NCBI RefSeq assembly: GCF_018449515.1
Contig: NZ_JAAVUQ010000021.1
Coordinates: forward strand, 83,882-147,881
Origin: Caballeronia sp. dw_19
Lineage (GTDB): Bacteria; Pseudomonadota; Gammaproteobacteria; Burkholderiales; Burkholderiaceae
Reading direction: 5' to 3'
Length of the DNA: 64,000 bases
Made by a program: the position numbers and the translations under genes. Position 1 is the first letter of the stretch. Each line of letters opens with the position of its first letter. The notes below the pieces were generated by a model, which saw only the letters and a list, made by a program, of their open reading frames with translations, was not told where the DNA came from and did no database searches. Below, piece after piece: positions 42,888 to 50,462 of the stretch.

Positions 42888-43739
42888 ATGCCGATTGACT
42901 CTTCCACTTCTCCCGTCTGGTTCATTACCGGCTGCTCGACCGGATTCGGTCGCGAAATCGCACTGGCCGTGCTCGCGCGCGGCTGGCGTGCCGTCGTGAC
43001 CGCCCGCGATCCCGGCGCCGTTGCCGACCTCGCGAGTGCGCATCCTGAACTCGCGCTGCCGCTCAAACTCGACGTGACTTCGCCCGCTGACATGGTCGCG
43101 GCCGTGGCAAAAGTGAAGGCTTCGTTTGGCCGCATCGACGTGCTGGTCAACAATGCCGGATATGGCTACCTGTCGGCTGTAGAAGAAGGCGAGGATGACG
43201 AAGTACGCGCCATGTTCGAAGTCAATTTCTTTGGCGCGGTCACCGCGATCAAAGCCGTGTTGCCCGTGATGCGCGAGCAAGGAACAGGACATATCGTCAA
43301 TATCACGTCGGTCGGTGGCCTGGTGGGTAATCCGGGCAGCGGCTATTACGCGGCGACCAAGTTCGCGCTAGAGGGTCTTGGGGAAGCGCTCGCACGCGAG
43401 ACGGCCGAGTTGGGTATCAAGGTCACGACCGTCGAGCCGGGACCGTTCCGAACCGACTGGGCCGGGCGGTCACTGAAACAGACCAGCCGGTCAATCGATG
43501 CATACGCATCAATCGCCGGCAGGCGCCGCGCGCAGGTTGCTGCCCATAGCGGCCGGCAACCGGGCGATCCGGCACGCGCGGCACTGGCGATCATCGCCGC
43601 CGTCGAGGCTGCCGTGCCGCCATCGAATCTGGTGTTGGGCAAGCCCGGGCTGGAAGCGGTCCGCGTAAAACTTGGCAGGCTCCAGAATGATCTCGACACC
43701 TGGGAAGCGACGACCGTTGGTGCGGATTTTCCGGACTGA
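42888..43739 (+). CDS. Short-chain dehydrogenase/reductase
   Basis: This is a classical SDR oxidoreductase (283 aa) using NAD(P). The cofactor motif is TGCSTGFG, the NNAG motif is DVLVNNAGYGY, the catalytic serine lies in NITSVGGL and YYAATK gives the Tyr-Lys pair. The arginine in VVTARD after strand 2 hints at NADP preference. It is 257 bases after the GntR gene with no obvious promoter, so the two may be co-transcribed. Substrate unknown; it could oxidise or reduce a hydroxy or keto group in the island's pathway. Confidence 0.9.
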   Translation: MPIDSSTSPVWFITGCSTGFGREIALAVLARGWRAVVTARDPGAVADLASAHPELALPLKLDVTSPADMVAAVAKVKASFGRIDVLVNNAGYGYLSAVEEGEDDEVRAMFEVNFFGAVTAIKAVLPVMREQGTGHIVNITSVGGLVGNPGSGYYAATKFALEGLGEALARETAELGIKVTTVEPGPFRTDWAGRSLKQTSRSIDAYASIAGRRRAQVAAHSGRQPGDPARAALAIIAAVEAAVPPSNLVLGKPGLEAVRVKLGRLQNDLDTWEATTVGADFPD

Positions 43740-43806
43740 TATCCTGCACCGCATCGCTATTTTTTTCCGCGCGCTCGGATCATGGTTAAGCGCGCGCTCG
43801 ATTCAA

Positions 43807-43845
43807 GCGGGCATCTTCGTCTGATCGTTTTCAGACAATGCCCGC
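43807..43845. terminator. Bidirectional hairpin between convergent SDR and LivF genes
   Basis: GCGGGCAT (43807-43814) pairs with ATGCCCGC (43838-43845), with an inner GTCTGA/TCAGAC stem (43819-43824 and 43831-43836). It lies directly at the stop of the leftward LivF gene and 67 bases after the SDR stop. Confidence 0.55.
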
Positions 43846-43846
43846 C

Positions 43847-44539
43847 TCACACGCCGAGATGCTCCAGCAATTCGTCTTCGCGTTCGATCACGTCGTCGTT
43901 CGTCAGCGTCTGGATGATCTTGCCGTCGACCATCAGGTTGTGGCGATCCGCCACCGATATCGCGAAGCGGAGGTTCTGCTCGACCAGGAGGATAGTGCGG
44001 CCATCGGCCTTGAGTTGCAGGATGACGTCCCCGATCCTATCGACAATGACGGGCGCCAGGCCCTCCGTTGGTTCGTCGAGAAGGATGAGTTGCGAACCCA
44101 TGTGCAACGGGCGGGCAATGGCGAGCATCTGTTGCTCTCCGCCTGACAAGGTGGATGCTTTTTGATGACTGCGTTCGCGCAGCACTGGGAACAATTCGAA
44201 GATGCGCTCAAGCGGCCATGCAGCGGGACCGCGAACGGGCGAGATGACGAGATTTTCCTGCACGCTCAGCGTCGCAAAGATGCCGCGGTCCTCGGCAACA
44301 TACCCAATGCCCGAGCGCGCGGTGCGTTCGGGGCCAAGCGGCAGCACGTCCACGCCTTTGTATCGCACTGTTCCGCTGCGCCGCCGCATGTCGCCAATAA
44401 TCGCTTTCAACGTCGTGGTCTTACCCACGCCGTTACGGCCTATCAGCGTGACCACTTCCCCTGGCTGGACGTCGAAGTCGATACCGTGAAGCACTTGCGT
44501 CTCGCCATACGATGCCTGCAGGTTGCGTACTTCAAGCAT
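43847..44539 (-). CDS. ABC transporter ATPase LivF type
   Basis: This is a cytoplasmic ATPase (230 aa) of the second branched-chain-type transporter. Walker A GRNGVGKTT, signature LSGGEQQML, Walker B LILLDEPTEGLAP and the H-loop LLVEQNLRFA region are intact. The ATG at 44539 has GGAGGACACGGAC before it and lies inside the end of the LivG gene (8-base overlap). The two ATPases are transcribed away from the binding protein and permease genes, which lie on the other side of a shared promoter region. Confidence 0.93.
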   Translation of the reverse strand: MLEVRNLQASYGETQVLHGIDFDVQPGEVVTLIGRNGVGKTTTLKAIIGDMRRRSGTVRYKGVDVLPLGPERTARSGIGYVAEDRGIFATLSVQENLVISPVRGPAAWPLERIFELFPVLRERSHQKASTLSGGEQQMLAIARPLHMGSQLILLDEPTEGLAPVIVDRIGDVILQLKADGRTILLVEQNLRFAISVADRHNLMVDGKIIQTLTNDDVIEREDELLEHLGV

Positions 44540-45365
44540 GTCCGTGTCCTCCAATACCGCGTTTGCCGCCGAGATACGCTTCGATCACGCGGGGATCGGA
44601 ATGCACCTCGTCATAAGAACCGACCGTCAGAACGCGGCCTTGTTGCAGCACGATAATCTGCCGCGCGAGGTCGGACACGACCCGCAGATTATGTTCGACC
44701 ATGATGACCATGCGGTCCTCGGCAATGGATCGGATCAGTTCGATGATCCGGCCAATATCCTGCGACGACATACCCGCGGTCGGCTCGTCGAGCAGGAGAA
44801 CCTGCGGCCGCGTCGCGAGGCTGATGCCGAGTTCCAGTGAACGCTTGAGACCATAGGGCAGGGCCGATGCCTGCTGGTCGCGCCAGGAGGACGCGATGCC
44901 GACCTGATCCATGATGTCGTGGATTTCCTGACGATGGACGTCGAGCCCATGGCTGCGGCGCCAGAATTCACATCCGCTCGTCGCGCGGCGCTGCATGGGC
45001 AGGAGGAGATTTTCTGCGACCGTCATGTGGCTGAAGATGCTGCTGATCTGGAAACTGCGCACGATCCCCAGCCGTGACACGGCCTGGGGATTGAGCCGCG
45101 AGATGTCCTGATCGTGAAACAGCACTTTCCCGGCGGACGGTTTCAGGAAGCTGCTCAGCAGATTGAAAAAAGTGGTCTTGCCGGCGCCGTTGGGACCAAT
45201 GATGCCGAACACGCCCGTTCCGGCAAAACGTAGATCCACGCCCGCCACAGCGACGAACCCATCGAATTCTTTGCGCAGCCCACACGTCTCGATGACAGGT
45301 TCCCGCGTCGCGATGCCAGCCGGCACCGCAGCGGCGCTCCTCACATATTCAGCACCCGTTGACAT
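44532..45365 (-). CDS. ABC transporter ATPase LivG type
   Basis: This is the first ATPase of the second transporter (277 aa). Walker A is GPNGAGKTT; the signature region reads LPYGLKRSLEL, as is usual in LivG, and Walker B is VLLLDEPTAGMS. An extra N-terminal stretch of about 25 residues precedes the conserved VIETCGLRKEFDGF. CGGAGGATC precedes the ATG; further upstream codons fall in the AT-rich promoter region and look non-coding. Divergent from the binding-protein gene with a 120-base gap. Confidence 0.93.
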   Translation of the reverse strand: MSTGAEYVRSAAAVPAGIATREPVIETCGLRKEFDGFVAVAGVDLRFAGTGVFGIIGPNGAGKTTFFNLLSSFLKPSAGKVLFHDQDISRLNPQAVSRLGIVRSFQISSIFSHMTVAENLLLPMQRRATSGCEFWRRSHGLDVHRQEIHDIMDQVGIASSWRDQQASALPYGLKRSLELGISLATRPQVLLLDEPTAGMSSQDIGRIIELIRSIAEDRMVIMVEHNLRVVSDLARQIIVLQQGRVLTVGSYDEVHSDPRVIEAYLGGKRGIGGHGHA

Positions 45366-45392
45366 CGCCGATCCTCCGTAAAAGACCACAAA

Positions 45393-45440
45393 AATATAAA
45401 AAATAAAAATAATTGATGGGTCTAATATACAATGCATTTT
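45393..45440. promoter_or_regulatory. AT-rich divergent promoter region of the second ABC transporter
   Basis: AATATAAAAAATAAAAA (45393-45409) is identical to 12426-12442 in front of the first ABC operon. ATACAATGCAT (from about 45427) is the reverse complement of ATGCATTGTAT at about 27193. I could not assign -35/-10 pairs with confidence for either direction. Confidence 0.45.
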
Positions 45441-45485
45441 TGCGGTATGGTTGAAGTTAGATCAAAAAATTCCGGAGACACAACC

Positions 45486-46748
45486 ATGGGACTGGGAAGC
45501 GGATGGCGGCACGCAGGCTGGCTGCGCAGTTGGTCAATGAGAGCGGTTGCGTGCACTGCCGCACTTGCGGCCGCGCTTGGAGGCGCGGCTTCGGCGCAGG
45601 GGCAAATGACGGGAAAGGCGTTCACCATACTGGTAATCACTGATCTGTCGACCGTCTATTCGGATACGTCCGGCAAGGGTTCAGTCGACGCCGCGAAAAT
45701 GGCGATCGCCGATTTCGGCGGCAGCGTGAATGGCGTGCCCATCAAGCTGATCGTGCTCGACAACAAGCTTGATGTCGGCATCACGGTCAACAAGACGCGG
45801 CAGTTGATTGAAACCCAGGGCGTGAACATGATTACCGACGTCACCGGGTCGGCCGCGGCAATCGAGGTAGCGAAGCTCGCGAAACAATACAAAGTGACGA
45901 CTACGTTCGTGAGTCCCGGAACGACGGCGCTTACGAACGACTTCTGTACGAAGTACGCCTGGCATTACGCATGGGATACCTACGCACTGGCGAATATCGC
46001 CGCGACCAAGGTGACCAGGCTTGGCGCCAAACGCTGGTATTTCATCACAGCGGACTACGCATTCGGACACTCCCTCCTTGAACAGTTCAGCCGGGCGGCG
46101 AAGGCGGCGGGCGGCACCGTGGTGGGCAACGACATGGTGCCGTTTCCAAACGACGACTTCTCGAGTTTCCTGCTGAAAGCGCAGGCTGCGCATGCGGACG
46201 CGATCGGCATACTCGAATCAGGCCAGGACCTGCGTAATGCGGTAAAGCAGGCGGGCGAGTTCGGGCTGATGAACGGCTCGGTGCGCCTGGTCCCGGGACA
46301 GATGAACCTGACCGACGTGGCGGCTCTCGGCATCTCGGCATGGTCAGGCGCAATCCTGGCCGATCCGTGGTACTGGAACTATGACGACCGCACGCGTGAG
46401 TGGAGCGGACGTTTCCGCAAGGCTTATGGATTTGCACCCGGCAGTCTCCATGCGGGCAACTACTCCGCGGTCATGCAGGTTCTGAACACGGTCAAGCGGA
46501 TTGGATCAGACGATCCGGACAAGATCGCGGCGGCGCTGGAAGGAAGCACGTTCGATGATTTCTTCGCCCGTCATGCAACGTTCAGGAAAGCTGATCATAT
46601 TGTGGTTCACGACCTGTATCTTGAACAGGTCAAGAAGGCGAACGAAGTCAAGACGCCCGATGACGTTTTCACCGTGCTCGCCACCGTCGCCGGCAAGGAT
46701 GCGTTCATGCCTGCGTCGGAAAGCACGTGTAAGCATGACTGGCAATAG
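45486..46748 (+). CDS. ABC transporter substrate-binding protein (Liv type)
   Basis: This is a periplasmic binding protein (420 aa) with a signal peptide of about 37 residues: basic start, RAVACTAALAAALGG core, cleavage after ASA. FTILVITDLSTVYSDTSGKGSVDAAKMAI opens the Peripla_BP_6 fold. The end, ASESTCKHDWQ, is shared with many Burkholderiales relatives that bind aromatic or CoA-pathway acids rather than amino acids; that statement is from general knowledge. GGAGACACAACC precedes the ATG. It is 21 bases before the fused permease gene. Confidence 0.92.
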   Translation: MGLGSGWRHAGWLRSWSMRAVACTAALAAALGGAASAQGQMTGKAFTILVITDLSTVYSDTSGKGSVDAAKMAIADFGGSVNGVPIKLIVLDNKLDVGITVNKTRQLIETQGVNMITDVTGSAAAIEVAKLAKQYKVTTTFVSPGTTALTNDFCTKYAWHYAWDTYALANIAATKVTRLGAKRWYFITADYAFGHSLLEQFSRAAKAAGGTVVGNDMVPFPNDDFSSFLLKAQAAHADAIGILESGQDLRNAVKQAGEFGLMNGSVRLVPGQMNLTDVAALGISAWSGAILADPWYWNYDDRTREWSGRFRKAYGFAPGSLHAGNYSAVMQVLNTVKRIGSDDPDKIAAALEGSTFDDFFARHATFRKADHIVVHDLYLEQVKKANEVKTPDDVFTVLATVAGKDAFMPASESTCKHDWQ

Positions 46749-46769
46749 AGCTACCGGCGGAGGGTTTCC

Positions 46770-48695
46770 ATGTCGCAATACTATTTATCGCAGCTATTCA
46801 ACGGACTCGTCAACGGTGGCTTCATTGCGTTGATGAGTCTGGGACTGAGCGTGATCTTCGGCATGATGCGAGTCGTCAATTTCGCTCATGGCGCGCTTTA
46901 TATGCTCGGTGCCTTCATAGCGTTCAGCGTGGGCGCCGACTTTGGACTCTCGCTGTGGGTCGCCATGCTGGTTGCGCCCATCGTGATAGGCGGCTTTGGA
47001 CTCGTGCTCGAACGCCTCTTTCTCAGGCGTCTCTACGGACTGGATCCTTCGTATAACCTGCTGCTCACGTTCGGCCTCACGCTGATTATCGAAGATACGA
47101 TGCGGCATTTCTTTGCGGTGCAGGGCGCTCCGTTTCTCGTGCCCGGTGCGCTTGCGGGCGCCATCAACCTCGGTTTCATCGTCTATCCGAAGTACCGCTT
47201 CTTCGTACTCGTGTTTTCGATGGTCGTCTGCGGCGCGACCTGGCTGCTGCTCGAACGTACCCGGCTTGGCGCGCTGGTGCGTGCCGGAACCGAGCGCCCG
47301 GACCTGTTGCGCTGCTTCGGGGTCCGCGTGCCCGTGCTCGTTTCCGGCACGTTCGCATTCGCGGCGGGCCTCGCGGCCATCGCGGGCGTGCTGGCCGCGC
47401 CGCTGCGCAACATCTCGCCGTTCATGGGCCAGGAGATGATCGCGACCACGTTCGCCGTCGTGGTCGCGGGCGGATTGGGATCGATTGCCGGTTCGGTCGT
47501 CATGGGCTTTGCCGTGGGCGTGCTGTCAGCGGTGGCCGCAATCTGGTATCCGCCGGCGGCCAACGCGGCGACTTACATCCTGATGATCGTCGTGTTGATC
47601 GTGCGTCCGGGCGGCATCTTCCGGGGCATCGACGTCGCGCATTTTCCGCTGCACTACACACCGATCACACCCGCGGCCCGGCGGCTCGTGATGAGCTGGA
47701 AACTCAAGCTGGTGGCACTGGCTGCCGGGCTGATATTGCCGTGGCTGGTCTACCCGGTGCTCGCATGCGATATCGTGCTGTGGGGCTTGTGCGCGCTCGG
47801 CTTCGACATCCTCTTCGCATTCGCCGGCCTGCTGTCATTCGGACAAGCCGCCTATTGGGGCGGAAGCGCCTACATCACGGGCATCATGATCGCGAAGCTT
47901 CACTATCCGATGTGGGTTGGCTTCATTGCAGGCGTGTCGATCAGCACGATGATCGCGGTGGCCTTCGGCGCACTGATCTCTCGCAAGCAGGGCATCTATT
48001 TCTCGATGGTGACGTTCGCGCTCGCCGAGATCGTCTACTTTGTCATCAACCAGACGCCGCAATACACAGGCGGCGAGGATGGCCTGCACGGCATCACGCG
48101 CGGCTCGCTTTTCGGTCTGAGCCTCGAGAACCAGATCACCTACTATTACCTGGCGCTGTTCGTCGTCTCGCTTGCGGTCGGCTTTGTTTTCCTCGTGATC
48201 CGCTCGCCCTTCGGGCTGTCGCTCGGCGGTGCGCGCGACAGCGAGCGGCGCATGCTGAGCGTAGGCTACAACGTGCAGGGACTGCGGTTGCGCGCGTATG
48301 CGTTGTCGGCGTTTCTCATCAGCATCGCGGGGTCGCTGTTCGCGCTTAACCACGAGTTTGTCAGCCTCGAATCGGTCTACTGGCGCGCGTCGGGCGAGCC
48401 CATCATGATGACGCTGCTCGGGGGCGCCGGCACTGTGTTCGGGCCGATGCTCGGCGCAGGCATCGTCGTGTTCCTCAGGGACTTCCTGAGTACGCTCACC
48501 GACAGTGGCAGCCTCGTGCTGGGCGTGACCTTCGTGATCGTCGTGATGGTGTTCCGGCGCGGCGTGCTTGGCGAGATTCTTTTCCGGTTGCCGTCGAAGG
48601 AAGACCGGCGTGCCGAGCGCGCGCCGTCCCGCGGCAGACCGCCCATGAAAACTGGCGCTGACGACACCGCCATTCACCGGAGTTCGGAACTGTGA
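46770..48695 (+). CDS. Fused LivH-LivM ABC permease
   Basis: Both membrane subunits are joined in one 641-residue protein. Residues about 1-290 form the LivH part (LGLSVIFGMMRVVNFAHGAL, GGLGSIAGSVVMGF). Residues about 310-615 form the LivM part (GFDILFAFAGLLSFGQAAYW, TGGEDGLHGITRG, LGGARDSERRMLSVGYNV). About eighteen hydrophobic segments are expected. The C-terminal tail of about 30 residues is polar and low in conservation. CGGAGGGTTTCC precedes the ATG. Its stop overlaps the next gene by one base (TGATG). Confidence 0.92.
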   Translation: MSQYYLSQLFNGLVNGGFIALMSLGLSVIFGMMRVVNFAHGALYMLGAFIAFSVGADFGLSLWVAMLVAPIVIGGFGLVLERLFLRRLYGLDPSYNLLLTFGLTLIIEDTMRHFFAVQGAPFLVPGALAGAINLGFIVYPKYRFFVLVFSMVVCGATWLLLERTRLGALVRAGTERPDLLRCFGVRVPVLVSGTFAFAAGLAAIAGVLAAPLRNISPFMGQEMIATTFAVVVAGGLGSIAGSVVMGFAVGVLSAVAAIWYPPAANAATYILMIVVLIVRPGGIFRGIDVAHFPLHYTPITPAARRLVMSWKLKLVALAAGLILPWLVYPVLACDIVLWGLCALGFDILFAFAGLLSFGQAAYWGGSAYITGIMIAKLHYPMWVGFIAGVSISTMIAVAFGALISRKQGIYFSMVTFALAEIVYFVINQTPQYTGGEDGLHGITRGSLFGLSLENQITYYYLALFVVSLAVGFVFLVIRSPFGLSLGGARDSERRMLSVGYNVQGLRLRAYALSAFLISIAGSLFALNHEFVSLESVYWRASGEPIMMTLLGGAGTVFGPMLGAGIVVFLRDFLSTLTDSGSLVLGVTFVIVVMVFRRGVLGEILFRLPSKEDRRAERAPSRGRPPMKTGADDTAIHRSSEL

Positions 48696-49651
48696 TGAAC
48701 GTAGCCCTTCTCGATGACTACCAGAACGTCGCCATGAAGATGGCCGACTGGAAAAGCCTGGCGCCGCGCGCGATAGTGACCGCCTTCCCCGATCACCTGG
48801 ACGATGTCGACGCGCTGGCTGAACGCCTGCATCCGTTCGACGTGGTGGTGCTGATGCGCGAGCGAACGCGTGTCCCGCGCGCACTGCTTGAACGGCTGCC
48901 GAATCTCAAGCTGTTGATCACGGCAGCCATGTGGAACGCTTCAGTCGATATTGTTGCCGCCACCGAGCGCGGCATCCAGGTCTGCGGGACGGACGACCTG
49001 CCGACACCCGCAGCCGAAATGGCGCTCGGCCTGATGCTCGCCCTTGCTCGCGCGATCCCGCAGGAAGAGCGCGCGATTCGCGCCGGACGCTGGCAGACGA
49101 CGCTTGGCGTGGGCTTGCACGGCAGGACGCTGGGCGTGATCGGCCTTGGCAACCTGGGACGTCAAATGGCCGGCTATGGCAAGGTTCTTGGCATGAAAGT
49201 GCTTGCCTGGAGCCAGAATCTCACCAACGAGGCTGCCGCCGCGTCGGGCGCGCAACGCGTTGGTCTTGACGTGCTGTTGGCCGAGTCGGACGTGATATCG
49301 ATCCACTTGAAGTTGTCGGAGCGCACGCGCGGCCTGCTTGGTGCGCGTGAATTGTCCTTGATGAAGCCGACGGCCTATCTCGTGAACACGGCGCGTGGGC
49401 CCATTGTGGATGAAAGCGCGCTGGTGGCGGCGCTTGCGGAGAAGCGAATCGGCGGCGCCGCGCTGGATGTCTTCGATGTCGAACCGATGCCGGTTGACCA
49501 TCCCTTTTTGGCGCTCGAAAATGTAGTGCTGGCGCCGCACGTCGGGTATGTGACTGAAGAAAATTATCAGCTGATCTATGGCGGCGTGCTCGAAGACATC
49601 GCCGCGTTCCTGGACGGAAAACTCGTGCGTCCGCTCAATACTTTATCCTGA
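48695..49651 (+). CDS. D-isomer-specific 2-hydroxyacid dehydrogenase
   Basis: This is an NAD(P)-dependent oxidoreductase (318 aa) for D-2-hydroxy acids or their 2-keto forms, such as phosphoglycerate-, glycerate- or glyoxylate-type substrates. The Rossmann motif is GLGNLGRQM; the catalytic arginine lies in VNTARGPIVDE, the glutamate in DVEPMPVDHP and the histidine in APHVGYVT. All three catalytic residues are present. A GTG one codon upstream is an alternative start. It is translationally coupled to the permease, suggesting that the imported acid or a close product is its substrate. Confidence 0.92.
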   Translation: MNVALLDDYQNVAMKMADWKSLAPRAIVTAFPDHLDDVDALAERLHPFDVVVLMRERTRVPRALLERLPNLKLLITAAMWNASVDIVAATERGIQVCGTDDLPTPAAEMALGLMLALARAIPQEERAIRAGRWQTTLGVGLHGRTLGVIGLGNLGRQMAGYGKVLGMKVLAWSQNLTNEAAAASGAQRVGLDVLLAESDVISIHLKLSERTRGLLGARELSLMKPTAYLVNTARGPIVDESALVAALAEKRIGGAALDVFDVEPMPVDHPFLALENVVLAPHVGYVTEENYQLIYGGVLEDIAAFLDGKLVRPLNTLS

Positions 49652-49745
49652 CAGGATTGCCTGGCTGGCGGCCTTTCATGAATTGGCTCGCGTGATGAAT
49701 CACCGGGACCCGCCGCCGAAACCATTTCCTCTCCGACGAACTTTC

Positions 49746-50288
49746 ATGCCTCTCTCGCCCGCTGGCGAACGCCAGTTACTTCACACGCGCAAGATCGAAG
49801 CCAACGGCTATTCCCGGCCGGAAGGGCTGTACGACCTTGAAGCCCATCTGATCGATACCAAGACGTACACCAAGGAGTCGCCGGCAGGTAATCGAATGGC
49901 GGGAGAACCGATCCATGAGATGTGGCTGCGGATTACCATTGACGGAAGCCTGAACATCATGGCAGCCGAAGCTGCGTTCGATGCCGTGCCGTATGCAGGA
50001 CATTGCGAGAACATCGCACCCGATTATGGACGGCTCGTGGGCCTGCGCATTGCGCCCGGTTTCTCGGCACAAGTGCGATCCATGTTCGCTGGCACCCAGG
50101 GATGTACCCACGTGAGCGACCTGATAGGAATACTGGCTACGCTCGCTTTTCAGACGATGGCAAATCGCCGCGCGCGCGAGGAGCAGGACGTCAAACAACC
50201 GTTCCAGTTGAATCGCTGTCACGCGTTGTCGACTAGTGGCGAGGTGGTGGCCAAATACTATCCGCGCTGGAGCGTGAAGGCCGGATAG
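49746..50288 (+). CDS. DUF2889 domain protein
   Basis: This is a 180-residue protein of the DUF2889 family, recognised from LLHTRKIEANGYSRPEGLYDLEAHLIDTKTY and the C-terminal GCTHVSDLIGIL and QPFQLNRCHAL cysteine and histidine regions. The function of the family is unknown; members are often seen in catabolic operons for aromatic or acyl-CoA compounds. The conserved start MPLSP favours this ATG, although no ribosome site is obvious, and an ATG at 49695 is possible. It is 94 bases after the dehydrogenase and last in the operon. Confidence 0.85.
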   Translation: MPLSPAGERQLLHTRKIEANGYSRPEGLYDLEAHLIDTKTYTKESPAGNRMAGEPIHEMWLRITIDGSLNIMAAEAAFDAVPYAGHCENIAPDYGRLVGLRIAPGFSAQVRSMFAGTQGCTHVSDLIGILATLAFQTMANRRAREEQDVKQPFQLNRCHALSTSGEVVAKYYPRWSVKAG

Positions 50289-50372
50289 CGACAGTTGCAC
50301 AAGGTCCGTTTGTTTCGGGGGCCATGTGCAAGAAGAGGGCGCGCGAATCCCACCGCGCTCGTGGCATCAAGT

Positions 50373-50390
50373 CGGAACTCGACAGTTCCG
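50373..50390. terminator. Hairpin between convergent DUF2889 and efflux genes
   Basis: CGGAACT and AGTTCCG form a perfect 7-bp stem with a 4-base CGAC loop in the 174-base convergent gap. No T-run flanks it, so the terminator role is tentative. Confidence 0.4.
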
Positions 50391-50462
50391 GCATCTCGTC
50401 GAGCAGGACCATCGAGCGCCGCCGGATCTCCCGCTCCCATGCAGTCACAACGCGACGCGTAC

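Noticed and set aside
43768..43796. CGCGCGCT/AGCGCGCG hairpin next to a T-run as a terminator of the SDR gene.
   Set aside because: The T-run lies before the stem on the coding strand and would be A-rich for the opposite direction, so it does not form a canonical terminator either way. The larger stem at 43807-43845 is the better candidate.
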